A stretch of DNA of 64,000 nucleotides from positions 248,001-312,000 of the forward strand of contig CBDFFJ010000008.1 of assembly GCA_965246765.1 (NCBI GenBank), written 5' to 3'. This document shows positions 46,661-54,281 of this stretch, one piece after another (position 1 is the stretch's first letter; every line of letters starts with the position of its first letter). The notes under the pieces were generated by a model, which saw only the letters and a list, made by a program, of their open reading frames with translations, did not search any database and had not been told where the DNA came from. Made by a program: the position numbers and the translations under genes. The stretch comes from UBA1952 sp965246765. GTDB lineage: Bacteria; Bacteroidota; Bacteroidia; Chitinophagales; Chitinophagaceae.

Positions 46661-46891
46661 GCCCCGCCTGTTCAAAACAAAGCCCCGCCACCTTAGAACA
46701 AGGCCCCACCGGTTCAGAATATGGCCCCGCCAGTTCAAAGTAATCCCCCGCATTAACAATATAAGCTCCCGCGTCCTCAGAATAAGCCCCCGCATTCATA
46801 ATACGAAGCCCCGCGTCCATAATACGAGGCCCCGGATTAACAATATAAGCCCCCGCACCTTCAATACGAGCCCCCGCGCCTTCTTAATAAG
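46661..46891. repeat. Array of eleven degenerate 21-bp tandem repeats
   Basis: Eleven units of exactly 21 bp start at 46661, 46682, 46703, 46724, 46745, 46766, 46787, 46808, 46829, 46850 and 46871. Each opens with a near-constant 7-mer (G/C)CCCCGC, followed by 14 variable bases. The units at 46745 and 46829 share the same 14-mer, attaacaatataag. The last unit overlaps the stop codon of the lptD-like gene. The spacing of two helical turns and three-base divisibility are both notable. Confidence 0.95.
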
Positions 46892-49559
46892 CGGCATCCC
46901 TATAATCCCGCCGCCGCAGCAGCTTCAGGTCCTGCAGCACAGAGGCCTTCACATTCAGCGTGAAATTGTAGCTCTTCCGCGGCCCAAACGGTATTGTCCC
47001 CAGCCGCATCTCCCAGCAATGCAGGTCGCGGTATATGTCTATAGACGTGATAGAAAGCTGATTGTTGCTAAAGTCATAGCCTGAGCTAAAGGTCACCTTC
47101 CAGTGCGCCGTCAGGTTAAAGTCGCCCGAGAACAGCGCGCTGTGGCTAAACAGCAGCGTATCGCCGCCCTGAAGCGTAGTCCGGTACGCCTTATTCAACG
47201 AGATATTATACCCCAGGTTCAGGCTCCAGGGTATGTTGAAGTCTAAGTAATCATTATAGCCTCCCGGCGCCGCCACCCGCGCCTTGTCGGAGGTATTGCC
47301 GCCAGCGCCGTCGCCACCTTTCCTGCTGCCCGAGCGGAACGAGGAGGAAAAAGTCAGGTTCGCATTCTGGAAATTCAGCACGCCCCCGTCATTCCACTTC
47401 AGCTTATTGATCGTGCGTCCCAACGTATTATCATACACATACGGCGTAAACTGCGCCCCCGCATTCACCGAAATCTTGTCCAGAATGTTCGTCCGGAACT
47501 GCATGGCGAAGCCCGCCCAGCCAAAAGAGTCCGCCGCGAGGTTGTATCCGCTATTAAGAGAAAGGCCGTCAATCAGTGTAATATTCTTCGTTACTGCGCC
47601 GGTATCACTGCCCTTGCGCGTCTTGATCTGCAGGTTGTTATCTACCCCGAAACCAATAGTGCTTGCAAAGCGCCCGTATTGTCCCAATCCCGGAACTCCA
47701 ATCACTGAGCGCTGATAGGGAGAGTAATACTGAACCTGCCCGCCCGGCGCGAGATACGCCTGGTAATAGTAGCCGAATGGCCGTGCTGCGAAGTCCGGAG
47801 TATAATTGAGGCTCACATTCGGAGTCAGCACATGGCGAATACCTGCGAGCGAGCCCGTGCGCCAGCGCTTCATCCCGAAGATGCGCGTGCTGAAACGCGC
47901 CGTAGCCGTAAAATCCCGGGCGGTGTAAAATCCTCTTCGCTGTATCGTATCCACCTTGCCCTCGCTGTTGTTATAATATTGGTACAGCTGCTCCGTAAGC
48001 CAGTATTCATTGTAGGTAAAGCCCGCTGAGAAATTAATGTACCGCGCCAGCGTATAAGAAGCGCTGACAGGAATGGTGTGGTGAAAGCCCGTGCTGAAAT
48101 CATTCAGCCCCAGCTCAGACAGGTGAAAGGCCGTGTCGTAAAAAGTAGTTTGCGCCAGCGCATTAAAAGAATAAGTCGCGGTGATCTTCTCATACCAGCG
48201 CGCGCTGCCCACGGCGTTCTTCCGCGCAAAAGGTGTGATGCCCGACAGGCTAAAGCTGATCTGCGGCAGCGTCACGTTCGCAATGTGATTCGTGGTGTTC
48301 TGATCCAGCCGCAGCGCAGCGGTGAATGAAGCCGGCACCTTGCCATTCCACACCTTGCCATAAGTCACATTGCTGGTAAAAATGTTCTGCAGGATTTGGT
48401 TTGGGTTATAGCTGTTGTCCTGGTAATAATTCCCCTTTACAATATTCACGTGCGTGTTGAAGGTCTGCCCCGGCTTAGCCTTAGCGTCTGTCCGGTGATC
48501 CCAGGTTAGAGCAAATTGCTTGTCAATAGAAGCACCGGGCTCATACACCTCACCCACTTTGTTGTAAGCGTAATTAAAGGAGAAGCCGCCGTTGTAATGA
48601 TAGCGGTCTATGTAAGTGCTCAGCACACTCACATTGTAGCTGCCTTTAGAGTAGAACGAGGCCAGCACCAGCGCGTCCACATAATCGGAGAAGTGCAGGT
48701 AATAGCCGCCGTTGGTAAGGCCCAGTCCCCGCTGCTCCTCAATCGTATAAGAAGGAATCCGGAAGCCCGAGCGCTGCGTCTCCGAGATCGGGAACACTCC
48801 GAAGGGCAGGAAGATCGGTGTAGGCACATCCTCTATCATCAGGTTGGCAGAGCCGGCCACTATAATGTGCCCCGGCACCACCTTAATGCGCCGCGCCCTG
48901 ATGCCGAAGTGCGGCGTATCCAGCGAGCAGGTCGTGTAAAGGCTGCGGTAGCCATATATGCTATTGTCCGGGTTGCGCTTCACCTGCGTAGAATGCACAA
49001 AGCCCTCGCCGTACTGCGTACGTGCATTACGCACAATCGCCCGCTTGCTTTTGAAATTATACTTCAGGTAATCATAGGTAAAGGTTTCAGAACCCTGTTT
49101 GAAAGAAGGCCGTTCTCTTTTCGTCGCCGAATCTTCTACAGGCGTTGCCGAAATGGTATTGTCCGCCTGGTTATAGGTTACCTGCCCGGCCTTCAGCGTC
49201 AGGTCTTCATAATCCACCTGCGCATCACCGTATAGATAAAACAGGTTCTGCTGCATATCCAGCACGGCGCTGTCCGTAGCTTTTGCTGTTACAACCGCCG
49301 GCAGCGCATCGGGCGACAACCGGATGCCTAAGGAATCTTCCAGGGCCGTGCGCCGGCTACTGTCGGTAGCGCTGCTGCCGGTGCGCGCCAGCCGCAGCGT
49401 ATCAGATGGGCTGACCGTGGCAAGCGAATCGCCGCGCTGCGCCGGAGCCGCCTCCTGCGCGCCGGCAATGCCCGTTAATGCTAGGATAAAGAACAGACAT
49501 GCAAAGGCACAAAGGCGGAACACAGCCTTTTTTAAAATACTTTTACCGGGAACACACAT
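46884..49559 (-). CDS. lptD: LptD-like LPS assembly outer-membrane protein
   Basis: The 891-residue product has a signal peptide ending GIAGAQ, an N-terminal OstA/LptA-like domain (QNLFYLYGDAQVDYEDLTLKA, VTYNQADNTISA), the conserved CSLDTPHFGIRARRIKVVPG segment and FLPFGVFPISETQRSGFRIP, then a long barrel of alternating strands ending KLLRRRDYRDAAY. LptD inserts LPS into the outer leaflet. The start is ATG 49559; an ATG at 49610 is possible but adds 17 residues before the signal peptide and leaves just 15 bp to the divergent amidase gene. Its stop codon lies inside the last unit of the 21-bp array. Confidence 0.88.
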   Translation of the reverse strand: MCVPGKSILKKAVFRLCAFACLFFILALTGIAGAQEAAPAQRGDSLATVSPSDTLRLARTGSSATDSSRRTALEDSLGIRLSPDALPAVVTAKATDSAVLDMQQNLFYLYGDAQVDYEDLTLKAGQVTYNQADNTISATPVEDSATKRERPSFKQGSETFTYDYLKYNFKSKRAIVRNARTQYGEGFVHSTQVKRNPDNSIYGYRSLYTTCSLDTPHFGIRARRIKVVPGHIIVAGSANLMIEDVPTPIFLPFGVFPISETQRSGFRIPSYTIEEQRGLGLTNGGYYLHFSDYVDALVLASFYSKGSYNVSVLSTYIDRYHYNGGFSFNYAYNKVGEVYEPGASIDKQFALTWDHRTDAKAKPGQTFNTHVNIVKGNYYQDNSYNPNQILQNIFTSNVTYGKVWNGKVPASFTAALRLDQNTTNHIANVTLPQISFSLSGITPFARKNAVGSARWYEKITATYSFNALAQTTFYDTAFHLSELGLNDFSTGFHHTIPVSASYTLARYINFSAGFTYNEYWLTEQLYQYYNNSEGKVDTIQRRGFYTARDFTATARFSTRIFGMKRWRTGSLAGIRHVLTPNVSLNYTPDFAARPFGYYYQAYLAPGGQVQYYSPYQRSVIGVPGLGQYGRFASTIGFGVDNNLQIKTRKGSDTGAVTKNITLIDGLSLNSGYNLAADSFGWAGFAMQFRTNILDKISVNAGAQFTPYVYDNTLGRTINKLKWNDGGVLNFQNANLTFSSSFRSGSRKGGDGAGGNTSDKARVAAPGGYNDYLDFNIPWSLNLGYNISLNKAYRTTLQGGDTLLFSHSALFSGDFNLTAHWKVTFSSGYDFSNNQLSITSIDIYRDLHCWEMRLGTIPFGPRKSYNFTLNVKASVLQDLKLLRRRDYRDAAY

Positions 49560-49625
49560 GGCCTGAGCCTCAAAATTACCGGCTCTGCCGCTAAGCTTGT
49601 CAACAATCATTTTCTAAAACGCTTC

Positions 49626-50498
49626 ATGCGATTCCATAGGTTTCTGACACTTCTGCTGCTTTGCAGCCTGTTTTCCTTTTCGTCTTTTGCCGCGGCAAGC
49701 AAGAAAGTAACCAAAATCGTTTTAGACGCCGGCCACGGCGGCACCGACAATGGCGCCCGCGGCGAGTCTGCCAACGAGAAAGACCTGACGCTCGCCATTG
49801 TGCTCAAGCTGGGAAAGCTCATTAACGACAGCATGAAGGACGTGCAGCCCTTTTATACCCGCGTTTCGGACGTGTACCCGGCATTGAAAGAGCGGCACCG
49901 CATTGCCAATGAGGCCGGCGCTGACCTGTTTGTATCTGTACACATCAACTCAACGCCTTACTGGTACGAAAAAGTACAGACCGGCACCAGGACGGTAACC
50001 ACCGGCCGCGGTCGTCGCAAAAAAACGCGCACGGTACCGGCCTATCAGAGCATTCGCCACCACACCACCAAGGTACAGGGGGTGGAGACGCTCGTGCTGG
50101 GCTCTATCCGCAACAATGAAAAGGCAAAGGCCGTAGGCGAGTATGGCGATGCCATCGTAGATGAGCCCGGCCTGCTGAATGAGGCGGATCCGCAGACTGC
50201 CATAATACTCGCGCAATACACACAGGCCTTCCTTGGGCGCAGCGTAGCCCTGGGCACCGCCATTCAGGATCAGTTTGCCGCGCAGGGCCGCCGCGACCTC
50301 GGCGTGAAGCAACAAAGCCTGGAGGTGCTGGCCGGTTCCTACATGCCGGGCGTGCTTGTGGAATGCGGCTTCATCACCAACACGGAAGAGGAGGCCTACA
50401 TGGCCTCAGAGGCCGGGCAATGGGACATTGCGCGCGCCATCTACCGCGGCGTCAAGGCCTATAAGCTGGAGAACGACGCCAAAGCAAAGGGCAATTAG
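49626..50498 (+). CDS. N-acetylmuramoyl-L-alanine amidase
   Basis: The 290-residue product has a signal peptide and an Amidase_3 domain: VLDAGHGGTDNGARG with the first zinc His, the Glu in ANEKDLTLAI, SVHINS with the second His, and VECGFITNTEEE with the catalytic Glu. An insertion of about 50 residues (WYEKVQTGTRTVTTGRGRR and onward) after SVHINS is basic and low in complexity. It cleaves peptide stems from peptidoglycan. Divergent from lptD. Confidence 0.9.
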   Translation: MRFHRFLTLLLLCSLFSFSSFAAASKKVTKIVLDAGHGGTDNGARGESANEKDLTLAIVLKLGKLINDSMKDVQPFYTRVSDVYPALKERHRIANEAGADLFVSVHINSTPYWYEKVQTGTRTVTTGRGRRKKTRTVPAYQSIRHHTTKVQGVETLVLGSIRNNEKAKAVGEYGDAIVDEPGLLNEADPQTAIILAQYTQAFLGRSVALGTAIQDQFAAQGRRDLGVKQQSLEVLAGSYMPGVLVECGFITNTEEEAYMASEAGQWDIARAIYRGVKAYKLENDAKAKGN

Positions 50499-50617
50499 AC
50501 CCTTACGTTTTGCCGCCCGCGCCCGTCTGTAAAGCTTTAAGCGCTTTCCGTTTGGTTTTTAACCGGATACTTTTATCTTTAGCTCCGAAAATTTTTACAA
50601 AAAAAGCTCCCGCGCCG

Positions 50618-51178
50618 ATGAATACCAGACTACGATCTGTACTCCTGACTGCATCTATTATCACCGCCGCCTTCGGCGCCGTCACCTATACGGCCTGCAC
50701 GGAAGACAAATGCAAGGCTATTGTCTGCGCTAACGGCAGCGTTTGCAAGGATGGCGCCTGCATATGCCCTTCGGGTTATGAAGGCGCACAGTGCGAGACC
50801 GTTAACCGGGAGCGCTTTCTGGACAACTGGGTAGTGGTTGAAGATGGTACAATCTCCGCGCCGGCCAACTACACGGTATCGGTAGAGCGGGGCAGCGCGA
50901 TCACAGAGGTGGCAATCAAAAATTTCCGCAATTATTTCACAGCCAATGTAAAGGCCCGTGTAAAGGGCGATACACTTTACATAGACCCGCAGGATATTCC
51001 GGCTGCTAACAACCAGACGAGCACCGTGGAAGGCAAAGCCTACCTGACGGACGACCTATTCTACGGCAAGCACGGCAAAATTGTCTTGCGCTACAAGGCT
51101 ACCACAAACGGCCTCGTAGATGATTACGGTACCGATGCTACCAATAGCGACAGCCAACCATCGCGCTGGCATAAATGA
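50618..51178 (+). CDS. EGF-like lipoprotein of unknown function
   Basis: The 186-residue product has a lipid-attachment Cys after VTYTAC, followed at once by an EGF-like six-cysteine module (CKAIVCANGSVCKDGACI, then CPSGYEGAQC). The rest is a beta-rich domain ending SDSQPSRWHK. Start at ATG 50618; the frame reaches upstream to 50510 without purpose. Such EGF-like lipoproteins occur widely in Bacteroidota; function unknown. Confidence 0.7.
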   Translation: MNTRLRSVLLTASIITAAFGAVTYTACTEDKCKAIVCANGSVCKDGACICPSGYEGAQCETVNRERFLDNWVVVEDGTISAPANYTVSVERGSAITEVAIKNFRNYFTANVKARVKGDTLYIDPQDIPAANNQTSTVEGKAYLTDDLFYGKHGKIVLRYKATTNGLVDDYGTDATNSDSQPSRWHK

Positions 51179-51202
51179 TTTAATGCTGAATAGCGTTATG
51201 CG

Positions 51203-51234
51203 AAAACCGCCTGCAGGCTTGCAGGCGGTTTTTT
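51203..51234 (+). terminator. Terminator of the EGF-like lipoprotein gene
   Basis: Perfect 13-bp stem AAAACCGCCTGCA/TGCAGGCGGTTTT, 4-nt loop, followed by more T. Confidence 0.9.
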
Positions 51235-51245
51235 ATGGCAGAAAT

Positions 51246-51274
51246 AAAAAAGCCGCAGCGGCTGCTGCGGCTTT
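51246..51274 (-). terminator. Terminator of phaC
   Basis: Perfect 11-bp stem AAAGCCGCAGC/GCTGCGGCTTT with a GGCT loop; on the minus strand it is followed by a T run, 18 bp after the phaC stop. Confidence 0.9.
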
Positions 51275-51291
51275 AGAACTATAATGTTTGC

Positions 51292-52344
51292 TTAGCAATG
51301 CTCAATGACCCACTTGGCCACCGCCGGCGCGAGTTCCTTCTGCGAGCGTCCGCCTACAAACACGCCGATATGGCCGCCGGGGAATGGATATTCCTTCTTA
51401 TCCGTAGCGCCAATCTGACTCATGATCGGCTTTGTAGCGTCATTTGGGATGATATTGTCTTCAGTGGCATATACATTCAGATAAGGCACGGTCATCTTTT
51501 TCAGGTCCACGCGGCGGCCGCCCAGCTCAAACTCGCCTTTGATAAGCTTGTTGTCGCGGAAGAGATCCTTAATATACTTGCGATACATCTCGCCGGGCAT
51601 GGCAGGCAGATCGTTCTTCCAGTGCTCCATGCGCAGGAAGTTCAGCATCTTGTCCTTGTCGCCCAAAGAATCCAGCACGCCCATATACTTGCTCACGTTC
51701 ATGCTTGGCTTTAGCATGCCAAAGGCGGAATCAATCATCTCGCCTGGGATGGTGCCGACACTGTCCACAATCGCGTCCACGTCAATGTGCTCCGTCCATT
51801 TGAAAAGCATGCACTTATCGCCCTGGGCAAAGTCAAACGGAGCTACGTAGGTCGTAAGGCTCTTCAGCTTTTCCGGGTAGAGCGATGCGTAGATCATAGA
51901 GTAGGTACCTGCCTGGCAGATGCCCATCTTGTGAATTTTATCCACCTTATGGCGGCGGCGCAGGAAGTCAACGGCGTCATTCATAAAACCGTCAATGTAG
52001 TCTTCCATAGTCATGTAGCGGTCGGCGCGGGTAGGGTAGCCCCAGTCCATAATATACACATCCAGCCCTTCGTCAATGAGCTTCTTCATCAGGCTGCGAT
52101 CTGTCAGGTCCAGCACGTCATGCCGATTGAGCATAGCAAAAGACACCAGCACCGGCGTCGTGCATTTTACCGGCGTCTCGCGCTGGTAATGGTACATCTT
52201 CACATAATCGCTCTGCCAGACGAGGTCCTTCGGCGTGGAGGTCACCTCTACAGTATCAATCTGCCGCAGTGTCTCATATCCTTTCGCCAGCTTCTCGGTA
52301 GTAGCGGCCATTTCACTGATAAGATCAGCGGGATTAAAATTCAT
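51292..52344 (-). CDS. phaC: Class III polyhydroxyalkanoate synthase subunit PhaC
   Basis: The 350-residue product matches class III PhaC in size. The lipase-like box GICQAG places the catalytic Cys at 143, with Asp 296 in YATEDN and His 325 in FPGGHIGVFVGG. The spacing of this triad equals that of the Allochromatium vinosum enzyme (C149, D302, H331) with a constant shift of six. It polymerises hydroxyacyl-CoA into PHA with PhaE. No phaE, phaA or phaB is adjacent; the PhaE-like gene lies at 24952-26502. Confidence 0.92.
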   Translation of the reverse strand: MNFNPADLISEMAATTEKLAKGYETLRQIDTVEVTSTPKDLVWQSDYVKMYHYQRETPVKCTTPVLVSFAMLNRHDVLDLTDRSLMKKLIDEGLDVYIMDWGYPTRADRYMTMEDYIDGFMNDAVDFLRRRHKVDKIHKMGICQAGTYSMIYASLYPEKLKSLTTYVAPFDFAQGDKCMLFKWTEHIDVDAIVDSVGTIPGEMIDSAFGMLKPSMNVSKYMGVLDSLGDKDKMLNFLRMEHWKNDLPAMPGEMYRKYIKDLFRDNKLIKGEFELGGRRVDLKKMTVPYLNVYATEDNIIPNDATKPIMSQIGATDKKEYPFPGGHIGVFVGGRSQKELAPAVAKWVIEHC

Positions 52345-52398
52345 GGTGTTTATCTTTTTTATTACGGTGTCAAAGGTAATGTAATTGCGCCCGCCCTC

Positions 52399-53964
52399 TT
52401 AGACAGTAGCGGTAAGCAGGCGACGCTTGTATTCGCGGTAAGAAACACCCGCCAGCTTGCTTTGCAGCCAGTCGTAATAGTTGAAGTACAGAAAGTAGAG
52501 ACGCTGCACTGGATCGGTGCGGTAAACCTCCAGCTTATCTGCAAATGCCCGGATAAAAGCTGCGTTGTCGCTGCGCCCGCGCCTTGCAGGTAGGGCCTTC
52601 AGAAAGCGCATCAGCTCCCGCTCAAAAGGCCGCAGCTTCTTGCGGTTATAAAGGGCATGGTACGCGGCTTCCGTAGCAGAATCCAGCCGGTACCAGTCCT
52701 TCAGCTCATAAAGTATGAGCAAGTGAAAGACCAGCGTGAAATAAAATACATCCTGGCGGTCCAGGCTGCGGTTGCGCTCCTTTACCTCCAGCATTAGCGC
52801 CTCGGCCGCCGCAAATCGCTCCAGCACAAAGAATGAGATGACGATAGAGGTAAATACTGAAAGAGCCTCTGCCGGCGGCAACACGAGACTTGCATAGCCG
52901 AGTATAGTTGTGCCCTGCCGGTCCACAAGCCGGGCTACGCCTTCATAATCACCTGTCTTATGCGCTATTTTTACGGTCGTGTTGAAGCGTATAATGGCCC
53001 AGCGCTTGTGGAAGTAGGCGTTATTATCGGCGATGTTGGCGAGGTGGTCAAACTGGCTCAGGCTGCCAGACACCCGCGAGATGGCGTCTAAGGCGAACCC
53101 GTTGTAAAAGGCAATATTGGCAACGGTCAGAAAGCTCTCCGGATCGGAACCGACGAGATGCGGCGCTGCCTCCAGTAATGCCAGCATGTCCTCGCAGCAA
53201 ACGCTGCAGCGGTCAAACTGCTGAAGCATATAGGCGGCCATCCCCAAGGCTGCTGAATACCGGAACCTAAGCTGCGGCGTTGCTGTAGCCTGCTCGCGGA
53301 ATGCCAGCAATCCGGTCATCACCGCTTGCACCGCCTCATGCTGCTCGTCGGCTACGCCGAGGCTGTCCGCCGCCCGCAGCAAACTCAGGCGTTCAGTATA
53401 GCTGCGGATCTTACGGCTTGCCTGATGATAGCCCGTATAGCGTTCTATAAGTGCCGCAATCTCATCTGCTTCGGAGGCATATTGACGAAATGAGCGCTGT
53501 TCCAGCAGCCTGCTTTTCTGATACAGCAGCTCCACCGCAAATCCGTATTGGCCGGTGTCTTCAGCTATGGCCCAGAGCTTTTTACAGAGCTTGCGGGCAA
53601 GCGCCGTCTGGCTGCGTTCGGCCAGCAACCGCAGCTGCATCAGTCCGAAATGAAGCTGTGTAAGCGCTGCGTTGTCACGTTGGCTGTGAATAAGCGCATC
53701 CAGCACCTCGTTTGCCAGATATTGCTTGAGATTGGAAAACTGAGCGCCGCCGCTAAGCCCGAGTGATTTTTGCGCGCCTGCATCATCAAATATTTTGCGA
53801 TCCGTAATGGCCTCAAAGAGCTGAATGTGCAGCGGCTGCTTCCTGAAGCCCTTGTCCCAGGCTTTGCGCAGCGTCGTTTTCTCGGCGGCGCTCAGGCATA
53901 GTACAAGCGCGTACACATCACCGCCGGGGTTCTGCGCCGGAATAATGGCGGGGGCCTTCTTCAT
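52399..53964 (-). CDS. Helical-repeat protein of unknown function
   Basis: The 521-residue product has no signal or TM segment and is all helical, with many Leu/Ala/Tyr-rich helix pairs (LLEQRSFRQYASEADEIAAL, AALGMAAYMLQQFDRCSVCC), reminiscent of TPR-like solenoids. I do not recognise a family. It lies 54 bp upstream of phaC on the same strand, which allows co-transcription, but nothing links it to PHA. Confidence 0.6.
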   Translation of the reverse strand: MKKAPAIIPAQNPGGDVYALVLCLSAAEKTTLRKAWDKGFRKQPLHIQLFEAITDRKIFDDAGAQKSLGLSGGAQFSNLKQYLANEVLDALIHSQRDNAALTQLHFGLMQLRLLAERSQTALARKLCKKLWAIAEDTGQYGFAVELLYQKSRLLEQRSFRQYASEADEIAALIERYTGYHQASRKIRSYTERLSLLRAADSLGVADEQHEAVQAVMTGLLAFREQATATPQLRFRYSAALGMAAYMLQQFDRCSVCCEDMLALLEAAPHLVGSDPESFLTVANIAFYNGFALDAISRVSGSLSQFDHLANIADNNAYFHKRWAIIRFNTTVKIAHKTGDYEGVARLVDRQGTTILGYASLVLPPAEALSVFTSIVISFFVLERFAAAEALMLEVKERNRSLDRQDVFYFTLVFHLLILYELKDWYRLDSATEAAYHALYNRKKLRPFERELMRFLKALPARRGRSDNAAFIRAFADKLEVYRTDPVQRLYFLYFNYYDWLQSKLAGVSYREYKRRLLTATV

Positions 53965-54281
53965 AATTAATTAATGTGGCTTGTCGCTTGCGGGCAATGC
54001 TACAAAATATAAATTTCCTTTCTTGGAGTAAGGAGGTAATGAACTGATTTTCAAGAACTGATATGCCTGACTCACGCTCAGAGTGCATGGACCGGGAGTA
54101 TAAATTCCATTAACAAATAATTGTCGTCCGCATTCTGTAAGAGTAGTTTTGTTATTGACAATCAGCAAAAACCTACCGATAGACCATCAGCCCCTTAAAC
54201 CTATCACGCCAAACCCGTACCTGTAAGCCTGATTGAAAGATGCCCGCATTGATGTGCGGGTTTTCTTTTTTTAAAAAGCAC
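53965..54281. other. Intergenic stretch with a possible short ORF and a plus-strand terminator
   Basis: A minus-strand frame at 53971-54168 (65 codons, TTG start only) reads like a real peptide (GRQLFVNGIYTPGPCTLS, then AYQFLKIS) but has no family match. A terminator at 54243-54272 faces plus although no plus-strand gene precedes it, so a short plus-strand RNA between about 54100 and 54270 is possible. Confidence 0.3.
54243..54272 (+). terminator. Plus-strand terminator with no gene in front
   Basis: Stem CCCGCA/TGCGGG with a 6-nt loop, followed by TTTTCTTTTTTT. The strong one-sided T run suggests a plus-strand transcript. Confidence 0.7.

Noticed and set aside
46661..46891. CRISPR array
   Set aside because: The repeats are too short (7 constant bases), the period of 21 bp is too small, the variable parts recur, and no cas gene is nearby.
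48516..49235. 239-codon plus-strand ORF opposite lptD
   Set aside because: A shadow of the lptD frame: rich in Arg, His and Val, with no motif and no start context.
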